A stretch of DNA of 64,000 nt. Origin: Batillaria attramentaria (Eukaryota; Mollusca; Gastropoda; Batillariidae). The notes beneath the pieces are model-generated. The model did not search any database and was not told the origin of the DNA. It saw nothing but the letters and a program-made list of their open reading frames with translations. Positions 32,911 through 43,452 of the stretch are shown piece after piece. A program made the position numbers and the translations under genes. The first letter of the stretch is position 1. Every line of letters begins with the position of its first letter. The stretch covers positions 7,501-71,500 of the forward strand of contig JACVVK020000372.1 in the NCBI GenBank assembly GCA_018292915.2, given 5' to 3'.

Positions 32911-33705
32911 TGACTTGAGGGGTGACCTAGTTTTGGCCATAACCTTGAGGCGTGTGCCAGGGCATGAAGAACAGAGTGCACAAATTTGTTTACGAGGTGG
33001 GCAGAGTATGAAAATTACGCTGTCCAGGCTTAATTTTTGACATGCAGCTTGCGGACATGTGTTGCTTCTGGGAACCATTGTGTGTCGTTTTCAAGGACTT
33101 GTCTTGCCTGACATATGTAGGAGCCAGAGAGCGGCAAAAAATTGTATTCTGTGACCTGAAGCGGAGCCGCAGCACCAGGACCGCTGGCGGCCATTTTGAC
33201 TACACCCCGTTCTCCAACCACCACCGGCCATCACCCGGGGCCCGAAAGGACCGCGTTTCGGCGTGCGCCTTTTAACGACTCGACCGTTCCGTTCATGGAC
33301 GGCCAGTACTTGCCGAGTCTGACCTTACCGCCACCGAAAATCACAAACCTCGTTACAGATCGGAAACGCTCTGATTAGGCTCCGGCCACTGGCTTATAAA
33401 CCAAGCTCCTCGTCCACCGTGAACTGTCAGCCGGCATGGCTTCACGGATCGATTTATTAATTGTAGGTGACAGGGGCTCATCAGGCAAATCTTGGGAATG
33501 AGGCGACCCTGTGCCGCTCCGGCGCGGTTATAATAATAGCCATGGTGCGTGTGTGTGTGTGTGTGTGTGTGTGTAGTGCTGTAACCTTATTTCGGTACTT
33601 GGGTGGTATTAATACCAGGACGATATAGTGCGATATCCGGCCATTAGATGTCTTTCGCCATACATCGCAGCCCTGTACTTTTGCAAAGCCCCGATCCGTT
33701 GACCA
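32911..33705. other. No gene recognised; CG-rich patch
   Basis: 33120-33480 is CG-rich and contains gcggccattttgac, which reads caaaatggccgc on minus and resembles a YY1-like promoter word. It could be a promoter, but no exon can be defended. (GT)n at 33549-33573. Confidence 0.3.
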
Positions 33706-33915
33706 AGATGTGTCATGGGGCTTGATGGGTGATTGAACTGATAAATCAAAAGCGTTGACCCTCATGTGGGCGGAAAGGCACGACCTCAAGCTCAGTGCCG
33801 TGATGGGTCAGACAGGATAATTGCGACGTTACTAGACAACAGCGTTTTGTTCTTCTGGGCGCAACAACTTACATCAAGGAATACAACTTTTATTAATCTC
33901 ATCGATTCACGAGTT

Positions 33916-34280
33916 TTTTTTTTAATTACTCTGTTTTGGCATTTTTTATACAATTTTTTACACAATAGACAGTTACAGATATGTGAATGCAGTCGGCCGG
34001 GTATTCAGGCAAAATCATGCGTACGTACGTTCGTACATACATACATACATACATACATACATACATGGGGTGGGCGGGTGGGTGTTTGGTTTTTAACGTC
34101 CTTTTCCACCACATACGGGTGATATTAAAGACGGGGCAACGATGAAAAAGCCAGCACAAATATTTGGCTCCAGAAGGGATACATACATACATACATACAT
34201 ACATACACACATACACACATACATACATACAAACAAACAAATTCACACCATGCATGCTGGCATACATTTTTCCTAAGTGT
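33916..34280 (-). mobile_element. 365 bp composite retro-insertion inside satellite S4
   Basis: GATTCACGAGTT occurs at 33904-33915 and 34281-34292, bounding the insert as a 12 bp duplication. The insert starts with a T run on plus, i.e. a poly(A) end on minus. Inside are (CATA)n, a SINE-A fragment and (CATA)n again. The duplicated word is also part of the satellite unit, so the alternative is expansion within one unit. Confidence 0.6.
34066..34178 (-). mobile_element. SINE-A, 5-prime truncated, between (CATA)n runs
   Basis: The minus strand starts just before gccaaatatttgtgctgg and runs to an (ACCC)n-type tail at 34067-34083. It is flanked on both sides by ACATAC repeats (34036-34064 and 34179-34230), which may be target duplication of a pre-existing microsatellite. 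Confidence 0.9.
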
Positions 34281-34751
34281 GATTCACGAGTTGTTAACTG
34301 CGTGATGGACGATTGGGACTGACAAACTCAAAGCACTAACCTTCCTGTGGACGGAAAGACACAGACTTCAAGCTCAGTGCCGTGATAGGTCAGACAGGAT
34401 AATTGCGACGCTACCACACAACAGCGTTCTGTCCTTTTAGGACGCAGCCACATACATCATGGCATACAACTTTTATTAATCTCATCGACTCATGAGCTGT
34501 TAACTGCGTGATGGGTGACTGGGACTGAGAGACTCCAAGCACTAACCTTCCTTTGGACGGAAAGACATGACCACAAGCTCAGTGCCGTGATGGGTCAGAC
34601 AGGATAATTGCGACGCTACCAGATAAAAGCGTTTTGTCCTTTTCAGACGCAAGCTCATAATACATCAAGGCATAGATTTTATTAATCGCATCGATTCACG
34701 AGCTGTTAAGCACATGGGTGTCCTAATCGCCACCGATATCCATCGTCTCGT

Positions 34752-35125
34752 GGCGGTCGGTGGTCTAGTGGTTAAGACTTTGTCACCAGTGCGAGAGGTG
34801 ATTGACATTCGAGTCCCAATCGGGGCGAAGAATTGTTCTTTGTCATTCGGGCCGACCGTCGGGGGATCTCTTCGGGTATTCCGGCTTCCTCCCCCTTTGC
34901 TTCGGAATGTTCGGCCCTCAAGATTAAAAACATAAACGCAATTCTAAAATTCCGAAACTTAAATTGCTGAGCTGACCCTTCGCATCACGTTATTATGTTA
35001 TCATGTCCAGTGTGTGAGAGAATGCGTGTGATTCACGTGAGCGTGCGTACTGGGTTTAGTTTCGCGGCGCTTTGAGCCAAATATCTGGGATAAAGCGCCT
35101 ATATTACTGCGATCATTATTATTAT
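34752..35125 (+). mobile_element. SINE-B, full length
   Basis: Head ggcggtcggtggtctagtgg with box A-like tggtctagtggttaag and box B-like attcgagtccc, then ggatctcttcgggtattccgg, the caaaat-analogue body, acgcattctctcacac in reverse form, and the 3-prime stem ggcgctttgagcc/ataaagcgcc with (ATT)n. CCATCGTCT at 34740-34748 and 35133-35141 may be the target duplication, with a few filler bases. Confidence 0.85.
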
Positions 35126-35159
35126 ACCTCCACCATCGTCTGCGTGAAGGACCTGCAGG

Positions 35160-35252
35160 CTTCGAACAGATTCTCGTTACCTCGTCTTTGATTTCACCCA
35201 CGCGTGGTGAAAAAGAACGTTAAACTCCCAAACACCCACCCACATACCCACC
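35160..35252 (+). mobile_element. SINE-A fragment, body and tail
   Basis: Contains ttctcgttacctcgtctttg, cacgcgtggtgaaaaagaac and gttaaactcccaaacaccc, ending in a CCCA-rich tail. It follows directly after the SINE-B. Confidence 0.75.
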
Positions 35253-35660
35253 CTTCGATAAGACCCATAGCGCTTCTGAAAAGACCGTAGCACTGTTTCG
35301 GCATAGCTCTGCCCTCATCTGGCAAAAAACGGCCACGCGCCTATAAACTCCACGCTACTAAGGCCCTTTTTCAACGTGACAATACAGCCTGGTGTCTCAG
35401 TTGGGCTGTAACTTATATAACCTACAGCCGACGTGGCCCGAAATAGAGGAAACTTGGCAGCAGCTTAACCTTCCCTGCCCCTATTTTCGCGATGCGTCTT
35501 TCTGCCAAATACAAGCAATAAAATGACGGCTCGTGCGCGTGCCGAGGTTCAGCTCTTCGGCCCTCTTCATTCATCTCGGCCGTTGGGCGGTACTCCCTGG
35601 AGACGCAGTTTACGTCACTGTGCTGCTGAAGAAATTCTCAATGAGAAAAGGTTAAGCGCG

Positions 35661-35743
<83 letters not shown>

Positions 35744-35904
35744 GAAATCTAGTTTGTAAGAATATTACGTCCCATATATATATATATATATATACAAATA
35801 ATGCTTGACAAACAGTTTCGACAGAAACAGGTTTTTGGGGGGTGTTGATTTTAAAAAAAAATCAGTTATCATCATTTATAATCATTTGTAATCGTCTTTT
35901 TATT
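35253..35904. other. No gene recognised; microsatellites
   Basis: (GC)n(AC)n at 35658-35742 and (TA)n at about 35774-35795. Otherwise apparently unique. Confidence 0.5.
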
Positions 35905-35917
35905 TTCAAACAGACAA

Positions 35918-36292
35918 ATGCTCGGCCGGGTAGTGAGTTCGAATCCCGGCTGGGGCCAAATATTTGTGCTGGCCTTTTTCTCGTTGCCCCGTCTTTGATA
36001 TCACCCTCGCGTGGTGGAAAAGGACGTTAAACTCCCAAACACCCGCCCCACCCACCCTTCCAACACCCTCACGTGGTGGACAAGGACGTTAAACTCCCAA
36101 ACACCCGCCCCACCCACCCTTCAAACACCCTCACGTGGTGGAAATGGACGTTAAACTCCCAAACACCTCACGTGGTGGAAATGGACGTTAAACTCCCAAA
36201 CACCTCACGTGGTGGAAATGGACGTTAAACTCCCAAACACCTCACGTGGTGGAAAAGGACGTTAAACTCCCAAACACCCACCCCACTCACCC
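35918..36292 (+). mobile_element. SINE-A with tandemly amplified tail and target duplication
   Basis: Starts inside the head at atgctcgg, with box B (gagttcgaatcccggc) intact. The tail block (ctcacgtggtggaaa to ttaaactccc plus ACCC) is then repeated. Units start at 36006, 36068, 36130, 36167, 36204 and 36241. The first three are 62 bp and the last three 37 bp. TTCAAACAGAC lies on both sides (35905-35915 and 36293-36303). Confidence 0.95.
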
Positions 36293-36303
36293 TTCAAACA
36301 GAC

Positions 36304-36590
36304 GAACAGACTTAATGCCCCAGACTGACCTTCCTGTTACAGTTTTGCACTAATTAATGGGGCCATGTCTTTGATTCTTAGGCTTACAGATCATTCATAC
36401 AGAGCATTACACCACTTACACACCTGCCTAGTGGCAGGCCATCAAATGCTGGCACTGAGCCGACACAAGCGTGTGCCGACAGAAGTGTGTGCTCTTTTAC
36501 TGTTTTTTTTTTTTTTTTTTTTGGTTGTTGTTCTTACGTAGTGTACACTGAGTGTTTTTTTTTTTTTTTTTTTAAACTTCGGTTTTAGAA
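36304..36590. other. Nothing recognised; two poly(T) runs
   Basis: Poly(T) at about 36505-36522 and 36556-36572. No motif. Confidence 0.4.
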
Positions 36591-36645
36591 TGTAAAGCGC
36601 CTAGAGTTCGATATCCGAGGATAGGCGCCCTATTATTATTATTAC
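36591..36645 (+). mobile_element. LINE/SINE-B-type 3-prime tail
   Basis: aatgtaaagcgcctagag, gataggcgcccta and (TTA)n give the same stem-plus-ATT ending as at 18640-18703. Only the last 55 bp is recognisable. Confidence 0.6.
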
Positions 36646-37410
36646 CCACTGACGCACTGGCCAAAATACCCGTCGACGTGTGTTGCACAGATCAGCCGTC
36701 GAATTTGAATGTCCGACCGGCGCTCGCGCACAGTGTAAACAACATTGTATCGCACGGCGAGATGTACTAGTCATCAAGATGGAGTATTTCGAACATACAC
36801 GCGAACTCTCGAGCGGAATTCCTCCAAAATATAAGTTGCTGTAGTGAATAAGGACTTTTTTTTTTTAAACCCTCCTCCACCCCCGCCTTTTTACAATTTT
36901 CTTTATTTCTTTCTTTTCCTTTTTTTTTTGGGGGGGGCGGTCTTTTGTCTGTCTTCTGTCTCTTATTTCTCTCTCTCTCTCTCTCTTTTTTTTTTTTTGA
37001 AGACATCAAATCGTTAAAAAAAAAGAAGAAAAAAAAGGTGTTCCAGGCATGCCATAAGGCCTTGCATTAGGAAGGTTCGGTCTCTAACTAGGATTTATTT
37101 TTCTCGCACATCAGTTTTTTTTTTTTTTTTTTTTTTGTACAACAGATACCAAGCCTAATATCCAAAACAGTTGACAGCATTTTCAGACCTCAAGTGAATA
37201 AGGACTGAAACAGCCCGTTTAACTGAAAATGAGAATTGGTCTTCGTGAAAATGTCCCAGTATTAAAAAGCCACCTCCCGTTGTACTGACAGTGGTTAGAA
37301 CCTCAAGGACTCACCCGCGGTACTTGATTCGGCACCAGAAAACATTAAAGATTCCCCTTGATGTTGCGTGAAGAAATCTTCAACGGTCTTAAGACGACAC
37401 TTTTAAGCCT
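36646..37410. other. No gene recognised
   Basis: T-rich and C-rich simple stretches at 36857-37000 and poly(T) at about 37117-37136. Confidence 0.4.
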
Positions 37411-37424
37411 TTAACTCTTAAGAC

Positions 37425-37531
37425 CCCGGCTGGGGCCAAATATTTGTGCTGGCTTTTTCATCGTTGCCCCGTCTTTGATATCACCCTATGTGGTGGAAAA
37501 GGACGTTAAACCCCCAAACACCCACCCACCC
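37425..37531 (+). mobile_element. SINE-A, 5-prime truncated, with 14 bp target duplication
   Basis: Starts within box B at cccggctggggccaaa and runs to cacccacccaccc. TTAACTCTTAAGAC flanks it at 37411-37424 and 37532-37545 without mismatch. Confidence 0.96.
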
Positions 37532-37593
37532 TTAACTCTTAAGACTTAAGACCCGGATCCCGACCACCGCCTGCCTGTAATAAGATTTGTTAA

Positions 37594-37775
37594 GAAGAAC
37601 CTGCCACGGCACACCAATAGGAGCCACATCAAGCCACTATTACGCAAGGCGTTGGCCTTCACGGCTATCCCTACGACCACTGCAGATTGCATAATAGTGG
37701 CTTGAAGTGGCCTCTAGTGATCTAAAGTTTTGAAGTACAATTACTATTTTTTGCATGGGTTTTAATGAGTTAAGT
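37594..37775 (+). mobile_element. Foldback MITE M1
   Basis: The arm ccaataggagccacatcaag followed by ccactattacgcaa is nearly the inverse of ttgcataatagtggcttgaa followed by gtgg. The central block is gttggccttcacggctat. No coding sequence. Confidence 0.85.
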
Positions 37776-38120
37776 GCGAAAAGACGTGGGGATTACAACA
37801 CAACTAAAACCACGTGGACAAATGACAGGCTGTTAGCATCACGCTTACCTCGACAAATCCCATACGTGCATGAACTTCCTTCTGTTTAATGCTGATACGG
37901 CTTTTGAAATCTCCCACACGCTATTCTCGTGCACGCAACATGCTTTTATCAGCATGCTGAAAATGGGAAGAAAAAACAGCCGAACTTTGGGCGGGGCAGC
38001 TTGCCTTTGACTGAGGTGCAACGTGCGTCTTTTTCGCTGGCTGTAGGCGTATGCGCTTGGGCTAGAATAAACACACACACTCCTCGTGCACGTTGGACTC
38101 AGTTTCGATGTGTTATTGGC

Positions 38121-38123
<3 letters not shown>
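37776..38123. other. Nothing recognised
   Basis: Apparently unique DNA. Confidence 0.4.
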
Positions 38124-38193
<70 letters not shown>

Positions 38194-38209
38194 GAGAGAG
38201 AGAGAGAGA
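38124..38209 (+). repeat. Compound (CA)n(GA)n microsatellite
   Basis: About 70 bp of CA, then agagagagagagag. Confidence 0.96.
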
Positions 38210-39157
38210 AATTGTTATGCTGAATTCAGATTTTTGTTACAGCGGAATGGAATATTTTTTTACATGCTATGTCCATTTCCATGCAAAATTAATGGAATCT
38301 TTCACAGCAAATTAAATGCAATAAAAGGCGAATTGCATCGGATTTTTTTCCCCTCGTTCGCATTTCATCCCTCCTATAGTTCTTGCCACCGCAATCACAG
38401 AGCTGCCATTTTATTTGCTTTCTGTCCGTTTCCCGGTTTTGTTTTTCGTGCAGCCTTGGTCTCAGGTCCGAAAAGAGAGATGGCCTCGACAGTTCACAAT
38501 TTCATGCCACCCTAGGGAAAAAAAAATCCCGCGTTCTCCCATGCTTGACCAAGCATACAAAGGCACTCTGAATATACCATCGATCTTGTCATCCTGCAAT
38601 CAAAAGCGATGCGGAGAGGCCTGCAATTAACAAACACCCGTTCTCGTTCGCTATTGTGTCGGTTTCCTTTTTTCTTGTTACACTCAATTTGCTCGGACAC
38701 GCGGCGACTTCAGCACCCTAGTAACCCCTGTCTGAACATGATCGATTTGAACCGGAAGCTAAACCCGATTCCACGATCCAAACACTCCTCTGCGATTAGA
38801 GAGCTACTAGCCTGGAAACGCCGTGTAAACAGTTTTGTGACGGCGACGGGTTTTCGAACTTTTCCACGCTGTGGCCAAAAACAAAGAAGCTCAAAGTTCG
38901 CACGTGGGCTGGACTTGTTAGCGAACAAACCCAAAAATTCGACACAGGAAGCCTTTTTTTGGGGGGGGTGGGGGGGGGGGGCAGACATATTCTGGCTGGA
39001 CGAAGATTTTTTTTTTTTTTTGATTGGAAAAACAGTCCTCTGACATTAGCAGTGCTTTTACAGACAGTGATGTCAAAGAGATTAGGAGGAAAATCTGGCT
39101 TTGTCCTGTGTTATGCAAAATGGGCGTAGTTTTGTGTTGGCCATAATATTATGTCCC

Positions 39158-39192
<35 letters not shown>

Positions 39193-39579
39193 TGCAATTC
39201 AGCTCAATTAAATTCAGTTCAATAATACTTTCTTGTCCCTTAGAAAACTAAGTTGCAGTGACTAAACTAGATTTGATTTTATTATTTTTTATTTCCGTCT
39301 TTATTTTGACACACAAGGATTAGTCTGTGGTGAAACTTCTAAAAGAAAAGGTAAGTTCTAATATTTCTGATTCGGCACGAATATACCCCATCCCCTCTTC
39401 CCCCCAAGCCGCCCCGTCCCATCCACCCACTTACACCCCCCCCTCCCCCTCCCTCGTTCATCCCACGCAGGGTCTGTGTAGTTTTCCTTTTCTAAAATCT
39501 GCAACATTATCTATGGGCCTGTGTCGAGGTCAGACAGATTGTCACCCATGCCAACTCGTGCTTACAACGGGGTAAATCA
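38210..39579. other. No gene recognised
   Basis: Homopolymer G at 38958-38980, poly(T) at 39008-39020 and (GA)n at 39160-39189. The 82-144 codon frames show no motif and overlap these tracts. Confidence 0.4.
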
Positions 39580-40255
<676 letters not shown>

Positions 40256-40391
40256 ATCGAGGGCGGAGGCGGTAAAGACAGATCGGCTGCGTCACACAGA
40301 TGAGGATCTGCTTGAGCTGTTCGAAGCAACGATGAGTGATCCAGGCTGCACGTGTTGAGAATTAAATGCACAACGCGGGGGCAACGAGCTG

Positions 40392-40393
<2 letters not shown>

Positions 40394-40470
<77 letters not shown>
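40394..40470 (+). repeat. (TG)n microsatellite, about 76 bp
   Basis: Uninterrupted TG. Confidence 0.97.
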
Positions 40471-40607
40471 CAGGCGCATATAATGCGTGGTCCGCCCACA
40501 TGCAGGCGGATATCATTGTTCGAACTAAAACTTGAGCAAGGCATTTCGGGTGCACCATTTTGGAATCTACATCCTTCTTTTGCCCCCCCCCCCCCTCAAC
40601 TCTCCCT

Positions 40608-40840
40608 TAAGAGAGAGAGAGAGAGAGACAGAGAGACAGACAGAGAGACAGACAGAGACAGACAGACAGACAGACAGAGATAGCGACAGACAGACATAAG
40701 GACAGACCAAGCGCTGTCATAAAACAACACAAAGAAACCACGAAGCACTGCTGAATATGCAACTGCCAATCCCCCCCCCCTTCCCAAAAAAAAAAAAAAA
40801 CCCGAACAAACAAACAAACAAACAAACAAACAAAAACAAA
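40608..40840 (+). repeat. Purine-rich (GA)n/(GACA)n and (CAAA)n tracts
   Basis: (GA)n and (GACA)n at 40610-40700, C-rich then poly(A) at 40771-40800, and (AAAC)n at 40803-40833. Confidence 0.9.
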
Positions 40841-41151
40841 AAACACAGTAATAACAAAATCAACGGTGGGCGCATATATATAAAGGAAATATACAACTAA
40901 CATGTATGAGTACCTTTTTAAAAATACACCAAAGTCTTATCAAAAATAATTATCTTAAATTGTAAATGCTACTTTACCGTAGTCTCAAGCCTGGAACATG
41001 TATTTACATGGTGCAGAAACGTCTTTCATTAACTTCAAAGAAACACTACGAATCAACTAAAAAAAAATGTTCCTGTTTCAGTGATTCAATACCAACATTT
41101 CTGTGTTGGAATGTGAGAGCTTAGCATAAATCGATATCATGCAGTACTTAC

Positions 41152-41220
41152 CTTATTGGGTTCCAGCGCTCGGCTCATCGGAGGCAACGACAAGAGAAGG
41201 ATGAAGACAAAGTTATCCAT
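41152..41220 (-). CDS. Candidate first coding exon with signal peptide
   Basis: The minus strand has ATG at 41220 and 23 codons reading MDNFVFILLLSLPPMSRALE and then PNK. The last codon is followed directly by GTAAGT (41151-41146), a perfect donor in phase 0. The hydrophobic run ending in MSRA and then L is a textbook signal peptide with a likely cut after SRA. An in-frame upstream ATG at 41334 would add 38 polar residues. I prefer 41220, because the signal peptide then begins at residue 1. The 5-prime side has (CTGT)n and (CT)n and acgtcactcagtcac near 41412. Mature protein and further exons are unknown. Confidence 0.45.
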
Positions 41221-41500
41221 GCTTAGTCTGTCTGTCTGTCTGTCTGCCTCTCTCTGTTTCTCTCGTCCCACTTCAAACGACTTCCTCTGGGTACTCTCAG
41301 CAGCAATGGGCTTCAGTCTCTGACCCCGGACCATCTACTTCATTATAATTTTCTCTCTCTCTCTCTCTTTTCTTGCTGACGCACGAACGAGTGTAGTTTA
41401 CATCCTGCGCGACGTCACTCAGTCACTCCCTTGCCTGACAATTGCCTTGTCAATTCGTTCCCTTGGCGATTTCTGCATTTTAATTTCCATCACGACTCAA
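41221..41500 (-). promoter_or_regulatory. Possible 5-prime UTR and promoter of the 41.2-kb exon
   Basis: Lies directly upstream of the candidate start on minus. It contains (CTGT)n at 41228-41247, (CT)n at 41352-41368 and tgcgcgacgtcactcagtcac near 41407-41427, with CRE-like and AP-1-like words. No TATA box is evident. Tentative. Confidence 0.25.
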
Positions 41501-41781
41501 CAGCTCTTATTTTAGAACAGTCGCGTCAGCGCAGCAGTTTAGGAACACAAATTGAAGATGTGGAAGGAAGGGGCGTGTCGGTCTCTGACAAAAGAGGGGG
41601 TGCGGTCTGACAGTGGAGGAGGCCCAGGCCGGAGCAGGATATTACGTTTGTCCGACAGGATACTTAGTGGGTCCTGAGTGATGATTAGTTCGCCGTCCGC
41701 AGGAACTTGCAATAGGATTTCTCGGAAATTCGCCCCTGCAGTAAACGAACGATGCTGACGTGTACTACACTGAGGATATAT
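41501..41781. other. Nothing recognised
   Basis: Apparently unique DNA. Confidence 0.4.
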
Positions 41782-42186
41782 AATAATAAAAATAATAATA
41801 ATGAGTATTGTATAGGCGCTTTACCCAGTTTCGTGAATCGGCTCAACGCGCCGCGAACTGAACCCAACACGCACGCTCACGTGAATCACACGCATTCTCT
41901 CACACACTGGACATAAACACATTACAATCACGTGGTGCGAAGGGTCAGCTCAGCTATTTAAATTTCGGAATTTAAAATTGCATTTATTTTTTCAAATTTG
42001 GTGGGCTGAACATTTCCAAAGCAGAGGGGGAGGAAGCCGGAGTACCCGGAGAGAACCCCCGACGATTGGCCCGAATGAACGGTGCCACATACGAGAAGGA
42101 AAAATTCTTTGCCCCGAGTGGGACTCGAACCCCCCACCTCGCGCATTGGTGACAACTCTCTTAACCACTAGACCACCGACCGCCCC
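41782..42186 (-). mobile_element. SINE-B, full length (reference copy)
   Basis: The minus strand from 42186 starts ggggcggtcggtggtctagt with box A-like tggtctagtggttaagag and box B-like ggttcgagtcccac. The body includes gggtactccggcttcc, gctgagctgacccttcgc, gtgtttatgtccagtgtgtg and cgtgagcgtgcgtg. The end is the stem ggcgcgttgagcc/taaagcgcc followed by (ATT)n at 41781-41802. Length is about 405 bp. Confidence 0.92.
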
Positions 42187-42731
42187 ATATATATGTCAAT
42201 AACGAGCTTACAGAGTATTGGTGCTAGAACTTGCACGCTCAAAGATTACTTTCACAGAAGTCACGACCTACGAATATTATGTATGAATAACGTTGTAGCT
42301 TACAGAACACTGGGATAGAACCTTCTAGTTCACGTCTGTAACTAGCGTAACACGACTTGAAAGAGGACTTCCGGGAGACTTGTTCCCAAACCGGTGTAGC
42401 TGTCTCACAGTTTTGACTAGTAGAAAACGTTAGACGTTTCGTGGAACTGATAATCATTACACCACTTTTCCTGGATGAATTCTTGGTCTCGGATTAATTT
42501 CTTCCATAACACACGTTTGACATGCAGTGTCATTGTCCGGCCAACAATGTTGCACACACTGATGAGACGAAACGGTTTACAGAAACACTCTAAGGTGCTG
42601 TACAAGCCAGTATGACGAGTTAATGTTTGGAAGAGCTCGGGGTAGTTCCGATTTGTTTAAACTCTGCCAGATGCACTCTTTGAAAGAAATGGGCATAACT
42701 GCTCAAAAGTGCACAAACTTCAAATGGCTGC
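42187..42731. other. No gene recognised
   Basis: Frames of 62-72 codons on minus without motif. It could include the 3-prime UTR of the next entry. Confidence 0.35.
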
Positions 42732-43000
42732 TCACTCCATCAGGTTGTCCAGAAGGCCAGTAAAATGATCTGCATACGTTTCATCCGAGCCGACTGGAAA
42801 CTGGAAGTATGCAAACTCCTTAACTGTCCTGTCTGTACAGTCCTGCGTGACGTCATTCACTTCTTCCAGGCGGCGATCGACGTTAGTTGACCCAGAATGC
42901 TGGAACCCAAAAGCCTCAACTGATGGAAGTTCTCTGTACCCACTGGGGGTTATGATCTTGCTACACACAAGCACTCCGTCTGAATATTCGGATCGACCGA
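42732..43000 (-). CDS. Candidate terminal exon of an unknown protein
   Basis: The minus frame is open from about 43010 to TGA at 42734-42732. From a possible acceptor (tattcag, at about 42990-42984) it gives GVLVCSKIITPSGYRELPSV and about 60 further residues, ending in ADHFTGLLDNLME. Composition is balanced and acidic, unlike the repeat-derived frames. There is no ATG; a start would need an upstream exon. I do not recognise the family. Chance openness of 85 codons is possible. Confidence 0.22.
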
Positions 43001-43113
43001 AGATCTTGTGACGTCATCGAGACCTTGACGGCAATTTCCGCTGAAATTCTAGACAGAGGCCGGTGCGTTTAATGGAGGGTAAAATCCAGAAAGGATTAAC
43101 CTGTGTTCATCTG

Positions 43114-43452
43114 AAAGGTTGGTTGGTTAGCTGGCTATGTTGTCCGACGCCACAAGATGTAACTGGAGACGGTTCTAATGGGCGGGTTATGGGGGGAAAG
43201 GGACAGCTACCCTAGCTGAACGGTGCAACAGAACACTATTCAATCCAGTCAGACTGCCAGGTCGGCCACACTTGATGTATCCTTGACTGCGGTGGACAAG
43301 TCACGTCCACAGAACCAGCTCACGCTGACACAATAAACGGGCAACGTTTTGGAGTACGCACAAGTTGTCATAGGGCAGGGGTCGAACTCACACTGCTTCG
43401 CACGAAATGCGAGAGCCATGGACCATCCCACTTGACCACGCCGGCCGCCCTG
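43114..43452 (-). mobile_element. SINE-C, tRNA-like head and body
   Basis: The minus strand from 43452 starts gggcggccggcgtggtcaag with box B-like gagttcgacccctgcc, then a body with acttgtccaccgcagtcaag and gtctgactgg. It continues gttcagctagggtagc to about 43114. The body from about 43280 to 43115 matches 55866-56050. Confidence 0.75.

Larger units (their letters stand above)
33706..34710. repeat. Satellite S4: three units of about 206 bp, the first separated by an insert
   Basis: Units at about 33706-33915, 34281-34494 and 34495-34703 share gtgatggghgattgg, ctcagtgccgtgat, gggtcagacaggataattgcgacg, aacagcgtt, tttattaatc and gattcacgag. Units 2 and 3 abut. Units 1 and 2 are separated by a 365 bp insert at 33916-34280. 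Confidence 0.9.

Noticed and set aside
33120..33480. CpG-island promoter with a gene on either strand
   Set aside because: CG-richness and a YY1-like word are suggestive only. The supposed exon on minus lacks a consensus donor.
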